Positions 16,838 to 26,572 of a stretch of 64,000 nucleotides of DNA are shown piece after piece. The notes beneath the pieces are model-generated. The model saw only the letters and a list, made by a program, of their open reading frames with translations, had not been told where the DNA came from and did no database searches. A program made the position numbers and the translations under genes. The DNA is taken from the NCBI GenBank assembly GCA_002412765.1, contig DHVR01000072.1, forward strand, positions 50,601 through 114,600, read 5' to 3'. Within the stretch, counting starts at the first letter, position 1; the number at the start of each line of letters is the position of its first letter. This DNA is from Leptolinea sp. UBA5203. GTDB taxonomy: Bacteria; Chloroflexota; Anaerolineae; Anaerolineales; Anaerolineaceae.

Positions 16838-18337
16838 TTACAAATTGTAGATGTCTTGATACTTATTTTCCAAATAATGGATATAAGGAGCCGCTTGCAG
16901 ATCGCCCCCGGAGATATTACGGATAATTTGCTTGGGCTCAAATTTTGATCCATGCTGATAAATTCGATCAGCGAGCCAGGTTAGCATCAATTTAAACTCC
17001 CCCTTGCTGATTTGATCCATCAAATTCGGATTTTCGGAATTTAATTTTTCCCAAACTTGGGCGCTGACAATGTTCCCCAAAGCATAGGTCGGGAAGTAGC
17101 CCATCATGCCGCCGGACCAATGTACATCTTGCAGTACGCCTTCCGCATCATTCGAAGGGACGATGCCGAGGTAGGATTTCATCTTCTCATTCCATACTGC
17201 TGGCAAATCTTTCACGGCAATTTTGCCTTCCAGAACGGCAATTTCGATTTCCATACGCAGCATGATATGCAAATTATAGGTCGCCTCATCAGCTTCCACG
17301 CGGATCATACCGGGTTTGACATAATTGATCCCACGATAGAAGGTACGCAAGTCCACATTGCCTAATTGGCTAGGGAACAACTTCACCAGCGCTGGATAAA
17401 AATGCTGCCAAAACATGGCAGAACGCCCAACCATGTTCTCCCACAATCGGGATTGGGATTCATGGATGGCCATGGAAGCGCCACCACAAAGCAAGGTACG
17501 CCGTAAGCTGGGCGAGATATTTTGCTCGTACATGGCGTGGCCGGCTTCATGCATGGAGCCAAACAAGGCCGTCGGCAGATAGTTCTCATCAATGCGCGTG
17601 GTAATCCGCACATCCCCCAGTCCAAAATTGGTAGTAAATGGATGAACGGAAATGTCCTGCCGGCCATGTTCAAAATCGAAGCCGAATTTTTTGATCACGT
17701 TCATGCCAAATTGCCATTGAGCATCCTTGGCATAGTTTAAATAGAGGAAATCGTCCCTTACTGGTTCCGCCTGCTGGATCGCAGAGATTAACTTGATTTG
17801 ATGAGGGCGGATGTCGTTAAAAATCCGTTGAACTTCAGCGGTTTTTAAACCCGGTTCAAACTCATCCAATAATGGGTCATAGATATGCTCATAGGGCTGG
17901 AAGAAAGAACTATATTCTTTCCGTAATTCAAATATTTCACTCAAGTGGGGTTGGAAAAGAGGAAAGTCCGCCTCTTGCTTGGCTTTTTCCCAAACCGTCT
18001 GGGCATTGGAGGTTACCTGCACAAATTTCTCAATCCATTTGGCGGAAACTTTGCGTGCACGGCTGTATTGTTTACCCGCTACCCGCACCAGACTGGCATC
18101 ATCGGAGGTCTCGTCCAATCCGGCTGTCTCTGCCTGGGAACGCTGCAACAATTCCCCAACCTGATCGGAGGTAAACTGTTGATGGGCTAATTTAGCCAAC
18201 GTACCCAACTGATAGCTGCGATCCAAAGCGCCGCCAACAGGCATATTGGTGCTTTGATCCCAACCCAATACATTTTGCGCCATGTTTAAATCATTGACTT
18301 CATATAAGATTTCTTTCAGTTCAGTTAGCGCTGTCAT
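16838..18337 (-). CDS. Thermostable-type carboxypeptidase Taq (M32 family)
   Basis: This cytoplasmic zinc metallocarboxypeptidase has 499 residues, the usual M32 length. The active-site motif HEAGHAMYEQ (HExxH) is followed downstream by HESQSRLWEN, which supplies the third zinc ligand. Other M32 motifs seen are GWDQSTNMP near the N-terminus, HPFTTNFGLGDVRITTR before the active site, and the C-terminal GDLQAAPYIHYLENKY. The family releases C-terminal residues from peptides. Confidence 0.95.
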   Translation of the reverse strand: MTALTELKEILYEVNDLNMAQNVLGWDQSTNMPVGGALDRSYQLGTLAKLAHQQFTSDQVGELLQRSQAETAGLDETSDDASLVRVAGKQYSRARKVSAKWIEKFVQVTSNAQTVWEKAKQEADFPLFQPHLSEIFELRKEYSSFFQPYEHIYDPLLDEFEPGLKTAEVQRIFNDIRPHQIKLISAIQQAEPVRDDFLYLNYAKDAQWQFGMNVIKKFGFDFEHGRQDISVHPFTTNFGLGDVRITTRIDENYLPTALFGSMHEAGHAMYEQNISPSLRRTLLCGGASMAIHESQSRLWENMVGRSAMFWQHFYPALVKLFPSQLGNVDLRTFYRGINYVKPGMIRVEADEATYNLHIMLRMEIEIAVLEGKIAVKDLPAVWNEKMKSYLGIVPSNDAEGVLQDVHWSGGMMGYFPTYALGNIVSAQVWEKLNSENPNLMDQISKGEFKLMLTWLADRIYQHGSKFEPKQIIRNISGGDLQAAPYIHYLENKYQDIYNL

Positions 18338-18475
18338 AAAACTCCTGTTTGGGAAAATTTATAAGAATATCAGAATTAAATTCCTGAGCGAATCAATTTT
18401 CAAATTGTAAGTCTGTAGCAATTATAAGGGAAAGAAAACGGAAAAACCATCGCCAAACTAGGTTTAGCCGTTTCA

Positions 18476-18508
18476 AGACCCTAAGGGTTACAAAAACCCT
18501 TAGGGTCT
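18476..18508. repeat. 14-bp perfect inverted repeat after the ABC-exporter operon
   Basis: AGACCCTAAGGGTT at 18476 is the exact reverse complement of AACCCTTAGGGTCT at 18495, with a 5-nt loop. It lies downstream of the permease gene. T-tracts on either side are weak, so it may act as a terminator or be a dispersed palindromic repeat. Confidence 0.65.
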
Positions 18509-18570
18509 GGTTTTTGTAGTCTATCATCACCTTCAAATCGGCACTGAAAATACTGTTTTTTTTTACTTCA

Positions 18571-19800
18571 TTAGTCATGCCGCAAAGCGTCCACGGGCTC
18601 AAGGTTTGCTGCCCGATTAGCCGGATAAATGCCAAAAAATAAACCCACCGCAGTGGAAAAAGTGGTTGCCAACACGATGGCATTCCAACCCACAACAGGA
18701 TTCAATGGCGTTCCCGAGGCAGAGGCTATCCTGCCGACAATGAAGGAGAGCAGCCAGCCAAAGAGAATGCCAATCACGCCCCCCAGAAAGCTGAGTAAAG
18801 CAGATTCGGTCAGAAATTGCATCAAAATATCCCGCCGGCGTGCTCCAAGGGCTTTTCGCAACCCGATCTCTTTGGTACGTTCCGTCACGGAAACCAGCAT
18901 GATATTCATAATGCCAATGCCTCCGACCAACAGGGAAATGGCCGCGATCCCGCCCAGAAAGGCTGTAAGCACACCGGTAATCATGGTGGCAATTTGCACA
19001 AAATCCTGCTGGCTGTAAACCGTAAAATCATCCACTTCCAAAAATCGGCGGTGCCGGGCTCTTAATATTTGACGCACTTCATCAGCAGCCTGATCCATGG
19101 AGTCAGAATCCACCGCCTGGACATAAATCAAATCCACCCGGTCACTGCTGCGACGAATGATGCGGCTTTGCGCCGTGGTAAACGGAATTAGCACCACATC
19201 ATCTTCACTGCCGAACGCGCTGCCTCCTTTGGGAGCCAATATTCCGATCACCCGAAAAGGCTGACCGGATATGCGGATCGTCTCTCCAACCAGACCATAA
19301 CGACGTTCAAACAATTTATCTGCCACATCAGGACCGATCAGAGCTACTGAAGCACGACCCAAAATTTCATCATCTTTGATAAACTCACCTTCCAGTAATT
19401 CATAATTGCGAACCGGACCATAATCCGGGGTGACACCATAGACGCTGGTTTTCTTTTGAATACCGCCATAGCTCACATCCCCCCCATTCTCAAAAATAAC
19501 CGGAGCAACCGCTTTTACCGAGGGTGCGGCGAAATTATCCCGCAGAGCCGTGGCATCACTCACCGTCAACGGATTGGGATTGCGAACATCCTCCTCCTGA
19601 TTGCCGGAAAAAACAAACAACAGGTCGGAACCAATCCCGCTGATACCGCCGGTGATTTCTGCCTGCGCGCCCGCACCGATCGCCAACATGGCGATTACCG
19701 CCCCCACCCCAATCACAATCCCCAGGATAGTAAGGATGGAACGCATTTTGTTGGCAAGTAGGCTCTCCAGGGCTTCCAGAATGGCTTGTAACAGATTCAT
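18571..19800 (-). CDS. MacB-type ABC transporter permease
   Basis: The 409-residue protein has the MacB/FtsX topology: an N-terminal helix (residues of about 18-40, MRSILTILGIVIGVGAVIAM), a large extracytoplasmic MacB_PCD domain with ISGIGSDLLFV and VALIGPDVADKLF, and three C-terminal helices around LLVGGIGIMNIMLVSVTERT, with the coupling motif KEIGLRKALGARRRDIL. It is the last gene of a three-gene exporter operon; its start overlaps the ATPase gene by four bases. The substrate is unknown. Confidence 0.93.
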   Translation of the reverse strand: MNLLQAILEALESLLANKMRSILTILGIVIGVGAVIAMLAIGAGAQAEITGGISGIGSDLLFVFSGNQEEDVRNPNPLTVSDATALRDNFAAPSVKAVAPVIFENGGDVSYGGIQKKTSVYGVTPDYGPVRNYELLEGEFIKDDEILGRASVALIGPDVADKLFERRYGLVGETIRISGQPFRVIGILAPKGGSAFGSEDDVVLIPFTTAQSRIIRRSSDRVDLIYVQAVDSDSMDQAADEVRQILRARHRRFLEVDDFTVYSQQDFVQIATMITGVLTAFLGGIAAISLLVGGIGIMNIMLVSVTERTKEIGLRKALGARRRDILMQFLTESALLSFLGGVIGILFGWLLSFIVGRIASASGTPLNPVVGWNAIVLATTFSTAVGLFFGIYPANRAANLEPVDALRHD

Positions 19801-20474
19801 GAATCCTCCGCCAATAAGCCGTCCCGCAAGCGGATAATACGCTTGGCCTGTTTTCCAATTAAAAGATCATGCGTCACTACCAAAATGGTGGTTCCCTCCT
19901 GATTAAGTTTATGAATCAAATCCATAATCTCCTGACCGGAATGGGAATCCAGGTTGCCGGTGGGTTCATCAGCCATTAAGATCGCCGGATGATTGACCAG
20001 CGCACGGGCTATGGCCACCCGCTGCTGCTGTCCGCCGGATAATTCTGTGGGTTTATGATGGAAACGTCCTTCCAGACCCACTGATTCAAGTACTTCGGCG
20101 GCCCTTTCCATGCGCTCTTTTCGAGGTATGCCTGCATACCTTAACGGCAGCTCCACATTCGCCAATGCCGACGAACGCGGCAGTAGATTAAAACTTTGAA
20201 ATACGAACCCAACTTTTCGATTGCGGATACTGGCTAATTGATCGCCCTTTAATTCGGAGACATTTTCGCCATCCAGAATGTATTCGCCGTTGGAAGGTAA
20301 ATCCAGACAACCTAGAATATTCATCAAAGTGGATTTTCCAGAGCCGGAAGGGCCCATCACAGCCAGCATCTCACCCCGATCCACCGTAAAACTGACCCCG
20401 GCCAGGGCATGGACTTCAATTTCGCCCATGCGATAACATTTCTTCAAATCCCTTGCTTCAATTACGATCGCCAT
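19797..20474 (-). CDS. ABC transporter ATP-binding protein (MacB/LolD type)
   Basis: The ATPase subunit has 225 residues from the ATG at 20474, preceded by GGGGGAG. Walker A is GPSGSGKST, the Q-loop is in VFQSFNLLPR, the signature is LSGGQQQRVAIARAL, Walker B is ILMADEPTGNLD and the switch His is in VVTHD. It pairs with the MacB-type permease and the upstream HlyD-type adaptor; the three genes overlap or are nearly contiguous. Confidence 0.95.
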   Translation of the reverse strand: MAIVIEARDLKKCYRMGEIEVHALAGVSFTVDRGEMLAVMGPSGSGKSTLMNILGCLDLPSNGEYILDGENVSELKGDQLASIRNRKVGFVFQSFNLLPRSSALANVELPLRYAGIPRKERMERAAEVLESVGLEGRFHHKPTELSGGQQQRVAIARALVNHPAILMADEPTGNLDSHSGQEIMDLIHKLNQEGTTILVVTHDLLIGKQAKRIIRLRDGLLAEDS

Positions 20475-20484
20475 AATCTCCCCC

Positions 20485-21882
20485 TTAGAAGGGCCGTCCA
20501 CTTGGTCCCATCTGCATATCTGCCGGCGGATTGAGGATGATCAAATCGCCAATATTTACGTTATCTGAAATGATTTCACTAATTGTCTCAGAGGAAGAAC
20601 CCAACTCCACTTCCACCATTTCAGGGACGCCTTCCACCAGACGGTAAACCACCCGCTTACCGTCCCGGATGCGAATGGCACGATTGGGTATGGTGATCAC
20701 GCCTTCCAATTGCTTCACGATGATATTCACCGCGGAGGTCATGCCCGGTAAAACTTCCTTGTCCGCAGGAATCAGCTCAACCGTAACTTGAAAACTAACC
20801 CCATTGGCCGTCTCAATCCCCACCCGGCCAATTTCGACCACTTTACCTTCGTACTCTTTGCCTTGAATACTATCAAAGACGATGGTGGCTTTTTGCCCCA
20901 ATTCCACTTTGTTAATATCCACTTCAGGAACCTCTACATCCACCAGGAGATGAGAGAGATCATCAATACGGAAGGAGATTGTACCCGCATTGACCAGGTC
21001 CCCAGGCATGGCATTGACTTCCGAGACCGTTCCGGCAAAGGGGGCCTTCAAGGATGCCAACTCCATCGTCGCGGTAATCGCATCCACGCGTGCCTGTGCA
21101 GCGGCAATATCATCCGGATCAGGGCCGTCTTTAAGACGATCATATTCTCTTTGGGCATCTGCCAGGGTAGCTTCAGCCAATTGAACCTGTGCCTCCGCTT
21201 TGGTAACCTCATCAGCATCCGGGTAGCCAAGGGCATAGTTCATGTTGTATTGTGCCTTCAAGTATTGCTTGCGCGCATTGACCAACTGGCTTAACGCCGC
21301 TGCTCTTAGCGGGTCTTCCTCACTGTAATGTTCTTCAAAGACACGATAATAGTCTTCAGCTTTGTCTGCGTTATCTTTGGCCAGAACTAAATCCGCACGA
21401 ATACCATCCAGGGTATTATCACTGGCACGACGATAATCTTTCCGACCGCGATTATCCAGCGCTGTTTCCAAATCCAATTGAGCCTGAGCCAGATTTAATG
21501 CAGCCTGTGCTTTGGCAACTGAGGATTCCTGTAAATTGAGCAACGCCCTTTTGGCATCCACCAAATCAGCCGTCGCCAGGATGATACTTTGCGGCAGACT
21601 GGTACTATCCAGCGTCGCAAGCAGTTGCCCTTTTTTTACCGGGTCATCCACTGCAACGGATACTTCCGCAATCCTGCCGCTGGTTTGCCAACTGATTGAG
21701 GTAGATTGATTGGCATGGACTGAACCAGTAGCCCCGACGATGGCAATCAAGTTCCCTTTTTGAACTTCATAGGTATCATATTGGGAATCTGTCGGTTTAT
21801 TTTTTCCCAACAAGCCAACAACAACTGCTATCAATAGGACAATGACAACAGCCGGAATAACAATTCGGAGCCACTTCTTCAT
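20485..21882 (-). CDS. MacA/HlyD-type membrane-fusion adaptor protein
   Basis: The 465-residue protein starts at the ATG at 21882 after AGGAAGG. An N-terminal membrane anchor (WLRIVIPAVVIVLLIAVVVG) precedes half of a lipoyl domain (GNLIAIVGATGSVHA), a long coiled-coil hairpin rich in Ala, Gln, Leu and Glu (about residues 115-265), the second lipoyl half (LKAPFAGTVSEVNAMPGDLV) and beta-barrel and membrane-proximal domains. In monoderm-like bacteria such adaptors work with MacB-type exporters without an outer-membrane channel. The substrate is not predictable. Confidence 0.9.
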   Translation of the reverse strand: MKKWLRIVIPAVVIVLLIAVVVGLLGKNKPTDSQYDTYEVQKGNLIAIVGATGSVHANQSTSISWQTSGRIAEVSVAVDDPVKKGQLLATLDSTSLPQSIILATADLVDAKRALLNLQESSVAKAQAALNLAQAQLDLETALDNRGRKDYRRASDNTLDGIRADLVLAKDNADKAEDYYRVFEEHYSEEDPLRAAALSQLVNARKQYLKAQYNMNYALGYPDADEVTKAEAQVQLAEATLADAQREYDRLKDGPDPDDIAAAQARVDAITATMELASLKAPFAGTVSEVNAMPGDLVNAGTISFRIDDLSHLLVDVEVPEVDINKVELGQKATIVFDSIQGKEYEGKVVEIGRVGIETANGVSFQVTVELIPADKEVLPGMTSAVNIIVKQLEGVITIPNRAIRIRDGKRVVYRLVEGVPEMVEVELGSSSETISEIISDNVNIGDLIILNPPADMQMGPSGRPF

Positions 21883-22152
21883 AGTCAACCTTCCTAAACT
21901 AAACAATTCACTATTGCATACTTAATATTGTATTGAAATCTTGATGATTTCGTCTTAGAAGTGTATTAATTCGACCAGTGGACATCAGGGATCAGCGCAG
22001 ACTGAATTAAATGCAAATGCGCCTTGCAGGAATGATTGGTTCTTAATTTGATTATACAGAATTCATTCTCTGGATGACAGAGAGCAGATCGTTGCCCTAA
22101 AAACAGAAAATGGATAGGATATCCGCCCAAATTTCTGATATGATCTTTCTTT

Positions 22153-23436
22153 ATGAATATGGAACGTTTCAGTTCAGGGCGAAGAATCCTATCTCGATGG
22201 TTGAGGATTTTGGCATGCATCCTGTTGATTATCCTGATAACCAACAGGTCTCAAATCCAACTCAGCGATCTTCAAGATCGAATTCAACCCTTTATTTCTA
22301 CTCTTAAATTTAACTTTGTCGGATGGACAATAAACGCCTTCAGTGATAAATTTTCCGCGGCCAGCATGGGATGGCAGCACATCCTGCCTGCTGAAGAAAC
22401 GCTTTCCCTGGTGAAGGAATATGCCAGCCTGCAAGCGAGACTGGACCAGGTTGAGCAGCAGTTAACCCTTTATTACAGCACCCCGGATGAACAAAAAGAT
22501 CAACAGCAATTTGCTGAAATAAAAAAAGCTTATGACGCTTTAAAAGCCCAGCAATCCCTGCTGGAACCGGTCTATGAAAGTATCCTGACCGAACAGATTC
22601 GTACTGTCTTAAAGGAAAATCAACTTACCACAGGCACGCAGCCAGTTCCTCCGATCCTGTTCCGTGAAACGGATCTGCCTTACGCCCTGATCATTTCCCC
22701 TCGGGATCATATTGAACAGGTGGTTAATATCTCACTGCTGCCGGATCTCCCCCTAACCACCTTTGTTGACCTGGAAAAAACCATCGAAAAACAGCTCCAG
22801 GTTTCAGCTCTGGTTGTGCCAGTCGGAGGCATCGGAACCTACCCCACCATGATCATGCGCACTACCAATTTTAACTACACCGTGGAAGTGATTCAGCATG
22901 AATGGATTCATAACTATCTCACCCTCTTCCCCCTGGGTTTGAATTACGAAACCACACCGGAATTGCGCACCATCAACGAGACCACGGCCTCCATTGCCGG
23001 GAAAGAATTGGGGGCTTTTATATTAAACAAGTATTACCCGCCCCAAGCTGATCCCGCACCCGCCCAGCCCCAGGAACAAGGCGCCACTACCCCCGAAGTT
23101 ACCCCGCCTGTCTTTGATTATAGAGCCGAGATGCACACCACCCGCGTGGCTGTAGATGCCTTGCTCGCGGAAAGGAAAATTGACCAGGCGGAAACCTATA
23201 TGGAAAATCGACGGATTTTGTTTTTGGAAAATGGCTATACCATCCGCCGTATCAACCAGGCGTATTTTGCTTTCTACGGTGCCTATGCCGATCAGCCAGG
23301 CGGCGCGGCCGGAGATGACCCGGTTGGGGAAGCCGTGCGCACCTTGCGGAAACAAAAATCCACTTTGGCTGAGTTTATTAAGACCATCGCCTGGGTGGAT
23401 GATTATCAAAAATTGCTTGATTTATTGAATCCTTAA
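22153..23436 (+). CDS. Membrane-anchored putative zinc metallopeptidase (HEWIH motif)
   Basis: I do not recognise a named family for this 427-residue protein. It has an N-terminal membrane anchor (residues of about 12-30, LSRWLRILACILLIILI), a coiled-coil-like stretch (SLQARLDQVEQQLTLYY) and a candidate metallopeptidase core: VIQHEWIHNYLTLFPLG, with an HExxH motif, followed about 25 residues later by INETTASIAGKELG, where the Glu could be the third zinc ligand as in gluzincins. A Pro/Ala/Gln linker and a helical C-terminal domain follow. The active site would face outside. It converges on fmdB with a 4-base overlap. Confidence 0.6.
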   Translation: MNMERFSSGRRILSRWLRILACILLIILITNRSQIQLSDLQDRIQPFISTLKFNFVGWTINAFSDKFSAASMGWQHILPAEETLSLVKEYASLQARLDQVEQQLTLYYSTPDEQKDQQQFAEIKKAYDALKAQQSLLEPVYESILTEQIRTVLKENQLTTGTQPVPPILFRETDLPYALIISPRDHIEQVVNISLLPDLPLTTFVDLEKTIEKQLQVSALVVPVGGIGTYPTMIMRTTNFNYTVEVIQHEWIHNYLTLFPLGLNYETTPELRTINETTASIAGKELGAFILNKYYPPQADPAPAQPQEQGATTPEVTPPVFDYRAEMHTTRVAVDALLAERKIDQAETYMENRRILFLENGYTIRRINQAYFAFYGAYADQPGGAAGDDPVGEAVRTLRKQKSTLAEFIKTIAWVDDYQKLLDLLNP

Positions 23437-23816
23437 TCGTCTGAGAAGCCGCCTTCTCCACTGGATAAATCCGGCAATTCTTTTTCAATGGCTTCCGGAG
23501 TCTGGCCGGATTCCAGCCTGCCGACGACCTCGTCAAATTCAGCCCCCATCTTCTCCCCCAGCCCCGATTCCATCTCGCGCATCATTTTGCCCAGGGCTCT
23601 GGGATCATCATCAATGCGTGATAAAGATTCAGGATCTGCCATGCGCGCCAAACGGGCTGCATCGTCCTTCATTACCCGGATCCGTTCGATCCTGCGTTCC
23701 ACTTTCTCGCTGCTGCATGCCGGACAGACAACGGGTTTCACCCCATATTCCTGAAAGGTCATAAACAATTCAAATCTCTTTTTACAGGTTAGACAGTGGT
23801 AGCGGTAGGTTGGCAT
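23433..23816 (-). CDS. FmdB-family zinc-ribbon protein
   Basis: The 127-residue protein starts MPTYRYHCLTCKKRFELFM and continues with CPACSSEKVERRI, the two CxxC knuckles of the FmdB/putative regulatory zinc ribbon. The C-terminal half is a charged helical region (MMREMESGLGEKMGAEFDEV) ending in a Gly/Ser/Asp-rich tail. FmdB proteins are proposed regulators, but no target can be inferred here. Confidence 0.85.
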   Translation of the reverse strand: MPTYRYHCLTCKKRFELFMTFQEYGVKPVVCPACSSEKVERRIERIRVMKDDAARLARMADPESLSRIDDDPRALGKMMREMESGLGEKMGAEFDEVVGRLESGQTPEAIEKELPDLSSGEGGFSDD

Positions 23817-23916
23817 AAATTCTCCAGTTTTTCTTACTTTCCGTTATAATCAAATTTACTCAAATATATCTGTACCGCTCCTATTTTACCGCATCGTTTG
23901 GAACCATGGAAACCTT

Positions 23917-24540
23917 ATGGAACAATCACTCCCTTCATTGGATTTATTAAAACCCTGCTCTATCTTAATGGTAATCTCAGGCCCTTCCGGTGCCGGCAAA
24001 GATTCTGTCATTCAGGATTTAATCAAAGCCCAGCCCAATTTACATTTTGTGGTGACAGCCACTTCCCGCGCCCCCCGGGAAGGTGAAGTGGATGGTGTGG
24101 ATTATATCTTCACCACAAAAGAAGAATTTGAACAGATGATCAAGAATGATGAGCTAATTGAATATGCCTGGGTGTACCAGCAATATAAAGGTGTTCCCAA
24201 AAAGCATGTTCTTGATGCCTTAGCCAGCGGCAAAGATGTCATCATGCGCCTGGATGTACAGGGAGCTGAAAAAGTACGCAGCCTGTTTCCCGAAGCAATT
24301 TTGATCTTTCTCACACCCGCATCCACACAGGAATGGCTCCAACGCTTGCGTCATCGCGGGACCGATTCCGAAAAAGACCTTACCATTCGGATTGAGACGG
24401 TCAAAGAGGAACTAACAAAAATAGATCTCTTCGATTACATCGTCATCAATGCGGAACCGGATGTTGCCAAAGCAGTGCAGGATATTCAAACCATCATCCG
24501 TGCAGAGCACTTATCGGTCCATCCCAGGAAAATTTGTTAA
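23917..24540 (+). CDS. gmk: Guanylate kinase
   Basis: Gmk phosphorylates GMP to GDP using ATP. It has 207 residues. The P-loop is VISGPSGAGKDSV, the GMP-binding region is TSRAPREGEVDGVDYIF, followed by EYAWVYQQYKGVPKKHV, LDVQGAEKVR and the lid RGTDSEKDLTIR. The residue after the P-loop Lys is Asp rather than the usual Ser/Thr, with Ser one place later; the rest of the active site looks intact. It is followed two bases later by the rhomboid gene, so the two are co-transcribed. Confidence 0.95.
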   Translation: MEQSLPSLDLLKPCSILMVISGPSGAGKDSVIQDLIKAQPNLHFVVTATSRAPREGEVDGVDYIFTTKEEFEQMIKNDELIEYAWVYQQYKGVPKKHVLDALASGKDVIMRLDVQGAEKVRSLFPEAILIFLTPASTQEWLQRLRHRGTDSEKDLTIRIETVKEELTKIDLFDYIVINAEPDVAKAVQDIQTIIRAEHLSVHPRKIC

Positions 24541-24541
24541 C

Positions 24542-25327
24542 ATGGAAAATCCACAATCACAAGATCAAACAGAAAACGAAATACGAAACTCGGCGCAGCA
24601 AATTAGTCCCCCGCCCCGTCCTCGGGCGCGCTTCATTTTTCGGGCTAACAATTCCATTGTCACCTACTCCCTTTTATTTGTCACCGTGGTCGCCTTTATT
24701 CTCCAATGGGCTTCAACCAGTCTTCTGGGGAATGACCTTTTATTCGCTTACGGTGGAAAAATTAATGAGTATATACTGGCAGGCCAGTATTGGCGTCTGG
24801 TTACGCCGATCTTCTTGCATGGCAGCATCACCCACCTTATGTTTAACATGTATGCCCTTTATGTCATTGGTAAAGAGCTGGAACGTTATTATGGGCATTG
24901 GGAATTTACAATTTTGTACTTTCTTTCCGGTATTGGCGGAACGCTCTTTTCTTATTTTTTGACGCCAAACCCTGCACTTGGAGCCTCGGGGGCAATATTT
25001 GGTTTGATTGCTGCTGATGCCATTATGATGTACAAAAACAAGGAAATCCTTGGGCCGGGTGCCAAGAATATGCTTCAGCGCTCCGTGATGATCATTGTTA
25101 TTAATCTAATCATAGGGCTTTCTCCCGGCATTGATAACTGGGGACATGTCGGAGGAATGATAACCGGTGTGGTGTTTGCCTGGTTCGCTGGGCCGATGGT
25201 TACTATTGAGAAAAATTTTGATGAAATTCTTATCCACCTGAAGTCGAGCCTCGCACAAAGTATACGAATTGGGGCTTTTACCTTGCTGGTCTTCATAGGC
25301 TTAGTTTTTATAAAGTCTGGTCAATAA
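24542..25327 (+). CDS. Rhomboid-family intramembrane serine protease
   Basis: The 261-residue protein starts at the ATG two bases after the gmk stop. A hydrophilic, Gln/Pro-rich N-terminus precedes six or more membrane helices. Rhomboid motifs are the loop-1 region WRLVTPIFLHGSITHLMFNMYAL, whose Asn and Arg are conserved, the catalytic serine in LGASGAIFGLIAA and the catalytic His in NWGHVGGMITG. It cleaves membrane proteins within the bilayer; substrates are unknown. Confidence 0.93.
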   Translation: MENPQSQDQTENEIRNSAQQISPPPRPRARFIFRANNSIVTYSLLFVTVVAFILQWASTSLLGNDLLFAYGGKINEYILAGQYWRLVTPIFLHGSITHLMFNMYALYVIGKELERYYGHWEFTILYFLSGIGGTLFSYFLTPNPALGASGAIFGLIAADAIMMYKNKEILGPGAKNMLQRSVMIIVINLIIGLSPGIDNWGHVGGMITGVVFAWFAGPMVTIEKNFDEILIHLKSSLAQSIRIGAFTLLVFIGLVFIKSGQ

Positions 25328-25374
25328 TTTATCTCTAGTACCTCCAAATCCTGACACAACTGAGATCCTATCCA

Positions 25375-25411
25375 AAACCCTTCAGGGAAATTAGCCTGGA
25401 GGGTTTATTTA
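25375..25411 (+). terminator. Terminator of the gmk-rhomboid operon
   Basis: AAACCCTTCAGG at 25375 pairs with CCTGGAGGGTTT at 25395 and is followed by TATTTAT. Confidence 0.75.
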
Positions 25412-25514
25412 TGCATACTCCGGGTATATACCAGCCAATTCTTTGATTTTGGATAAAAAAGATATATGATGAAAGCAGCGCTTATTATCGGTTTATTGAA
25501 AGTGAGGAAATCTG

Positions 25515-26510
25515 ATGGTACGAGAACTTCCGACTCTTTCATCTCTGAAACCCTATCTACGCCAATATGAACATGCCCGAACAGACAAGGCACTTTGGCA
25601 GTTAGTAAATACCCTCATCCCCTATTTTCTGCTCTGGTCGGTCATGATCCGCCTGTATGCCATTAATATTTGGCTGGTTGTCCCTGTTTCCCTGCTTGCC
25701 GCGGCATTTCTAATTCGCATCTTCATCTTTTTCCATGATTGCGGTCACAACTCTTTTCTACCTTCCCACAAAGCCAATCGCATCCTGGGTTTCTTTCTCG
25801 GCTTGTTCACATTGACCCCCGGTGAACATTGGTGGCAGTCGCATGCCATTCACCATGCCACCGCCGGGAATTTAGACAAACGCGGCATCGGTGATGTTTA
25901 CACCATGACCCGCGAGGAGTATGAAGCCCTGCCCAAGAAAGGAAAACTGCAATACCGCTTTTTTCGCTCCCCTTACGTGATGTTCCTGCTGGGACCCATT
26001 TTTGTCTTCATGCTGCGCCAGCGCCTGCCCATCCCCTGGATGAATCGAAAGGCTGGACTCTCGGTTTTTTATTGCAACCTGATGTTGATTGCCATGATGA
26101 CCCTCAGTTATTTTACCTTTGGATTAGGCGCATTCCTCTGGATCCAGTTTCTGACCCTCTATTTTGCTGGCATCGCCGGGATCTGGTTGTTTTACATCCA
26201 GCATCAATATCCATCCGTCTATTGGGCGCGAAATGAGGAGTGGGATTTTGTACGCACCGGACTGCTGGGAGCATCCACCTATGCGCTGCCCAAAGGATTG
26301 CATTGGATCAGCGGCAATATCGGCTTTCATTCAGTCCATCATCTCAGGCCGCGCATACCTAATTATCAATTGGAAGCCTGTTATCGGAACAATCCCTTAC
26401 TGCAATACGCAGAGAACACAGTAACATTGAGAAGTTCCTTCAACTGCCTGGGGCTTGCCCTCTACGATGAAAAACAAAAACGCCTGATCAAATTCTCAGA
26501 AATCCAGTAG
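25515..26510 (+). CDS. Membrane fatty acid desaturase
   Basis: The 331-residue integral membrane protein has the three histidine boxes of diiron acyl desaturases: HDCGHNSF, HAIHHATAGN and HSVHHL, with four hydrophobic segments arranged around them. The pattern fits the delta-12/omega-type (DesA-like) group acting on membrane lipids. These enzymes need O2, which is notable next to genes suggesting an anaerobe; O2 detoxification or microaerobic life is possible. It stands alone between terminated operons. Confidence 0.88.
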   Translation: MVRELPTLSSLKPYLRQYEHARTDKALWQLVNTLIPYFLLWSVMIRLYAINIWLVVPVSLLAAAFLIRIFIFFHDCGHNSFLPSHKANRILGFFLGLFTLTPGEHWWQSHAIHHATAGNLDKRGIGDVYTMTREEYEALPKKGKLQYRFFRSPYVMFLLGPIFVFMLRQRLPIPWMNRKAGLSVFYCNLMLIAMMTLSYFTFGLGAFLWIQFLTLYFAGIAGIWLFYIQHQYPSVYWARNEEWDFVRTGLLGASTYALPKGLHWISGNIGFHSVHHLRPRIPNYQLEACYRNNPLLQYAENTVTLRSSFNCLGLALYDEKQKRLIKFSEIQ

Positions 26511-26572
26511 ATTTCTTCGTAAATCCGTAAGAATGATGACATTAATCATCTTCTTTGTGAATTTTGTCACTA

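Noticed and set aside
21966..22244. 92-codon minus-strand frame between the MacA-like and metallopeptidase genes
   Set aside because: It overlaps the start of the plus-strand gene and has no ribosome site or recognisable domain.
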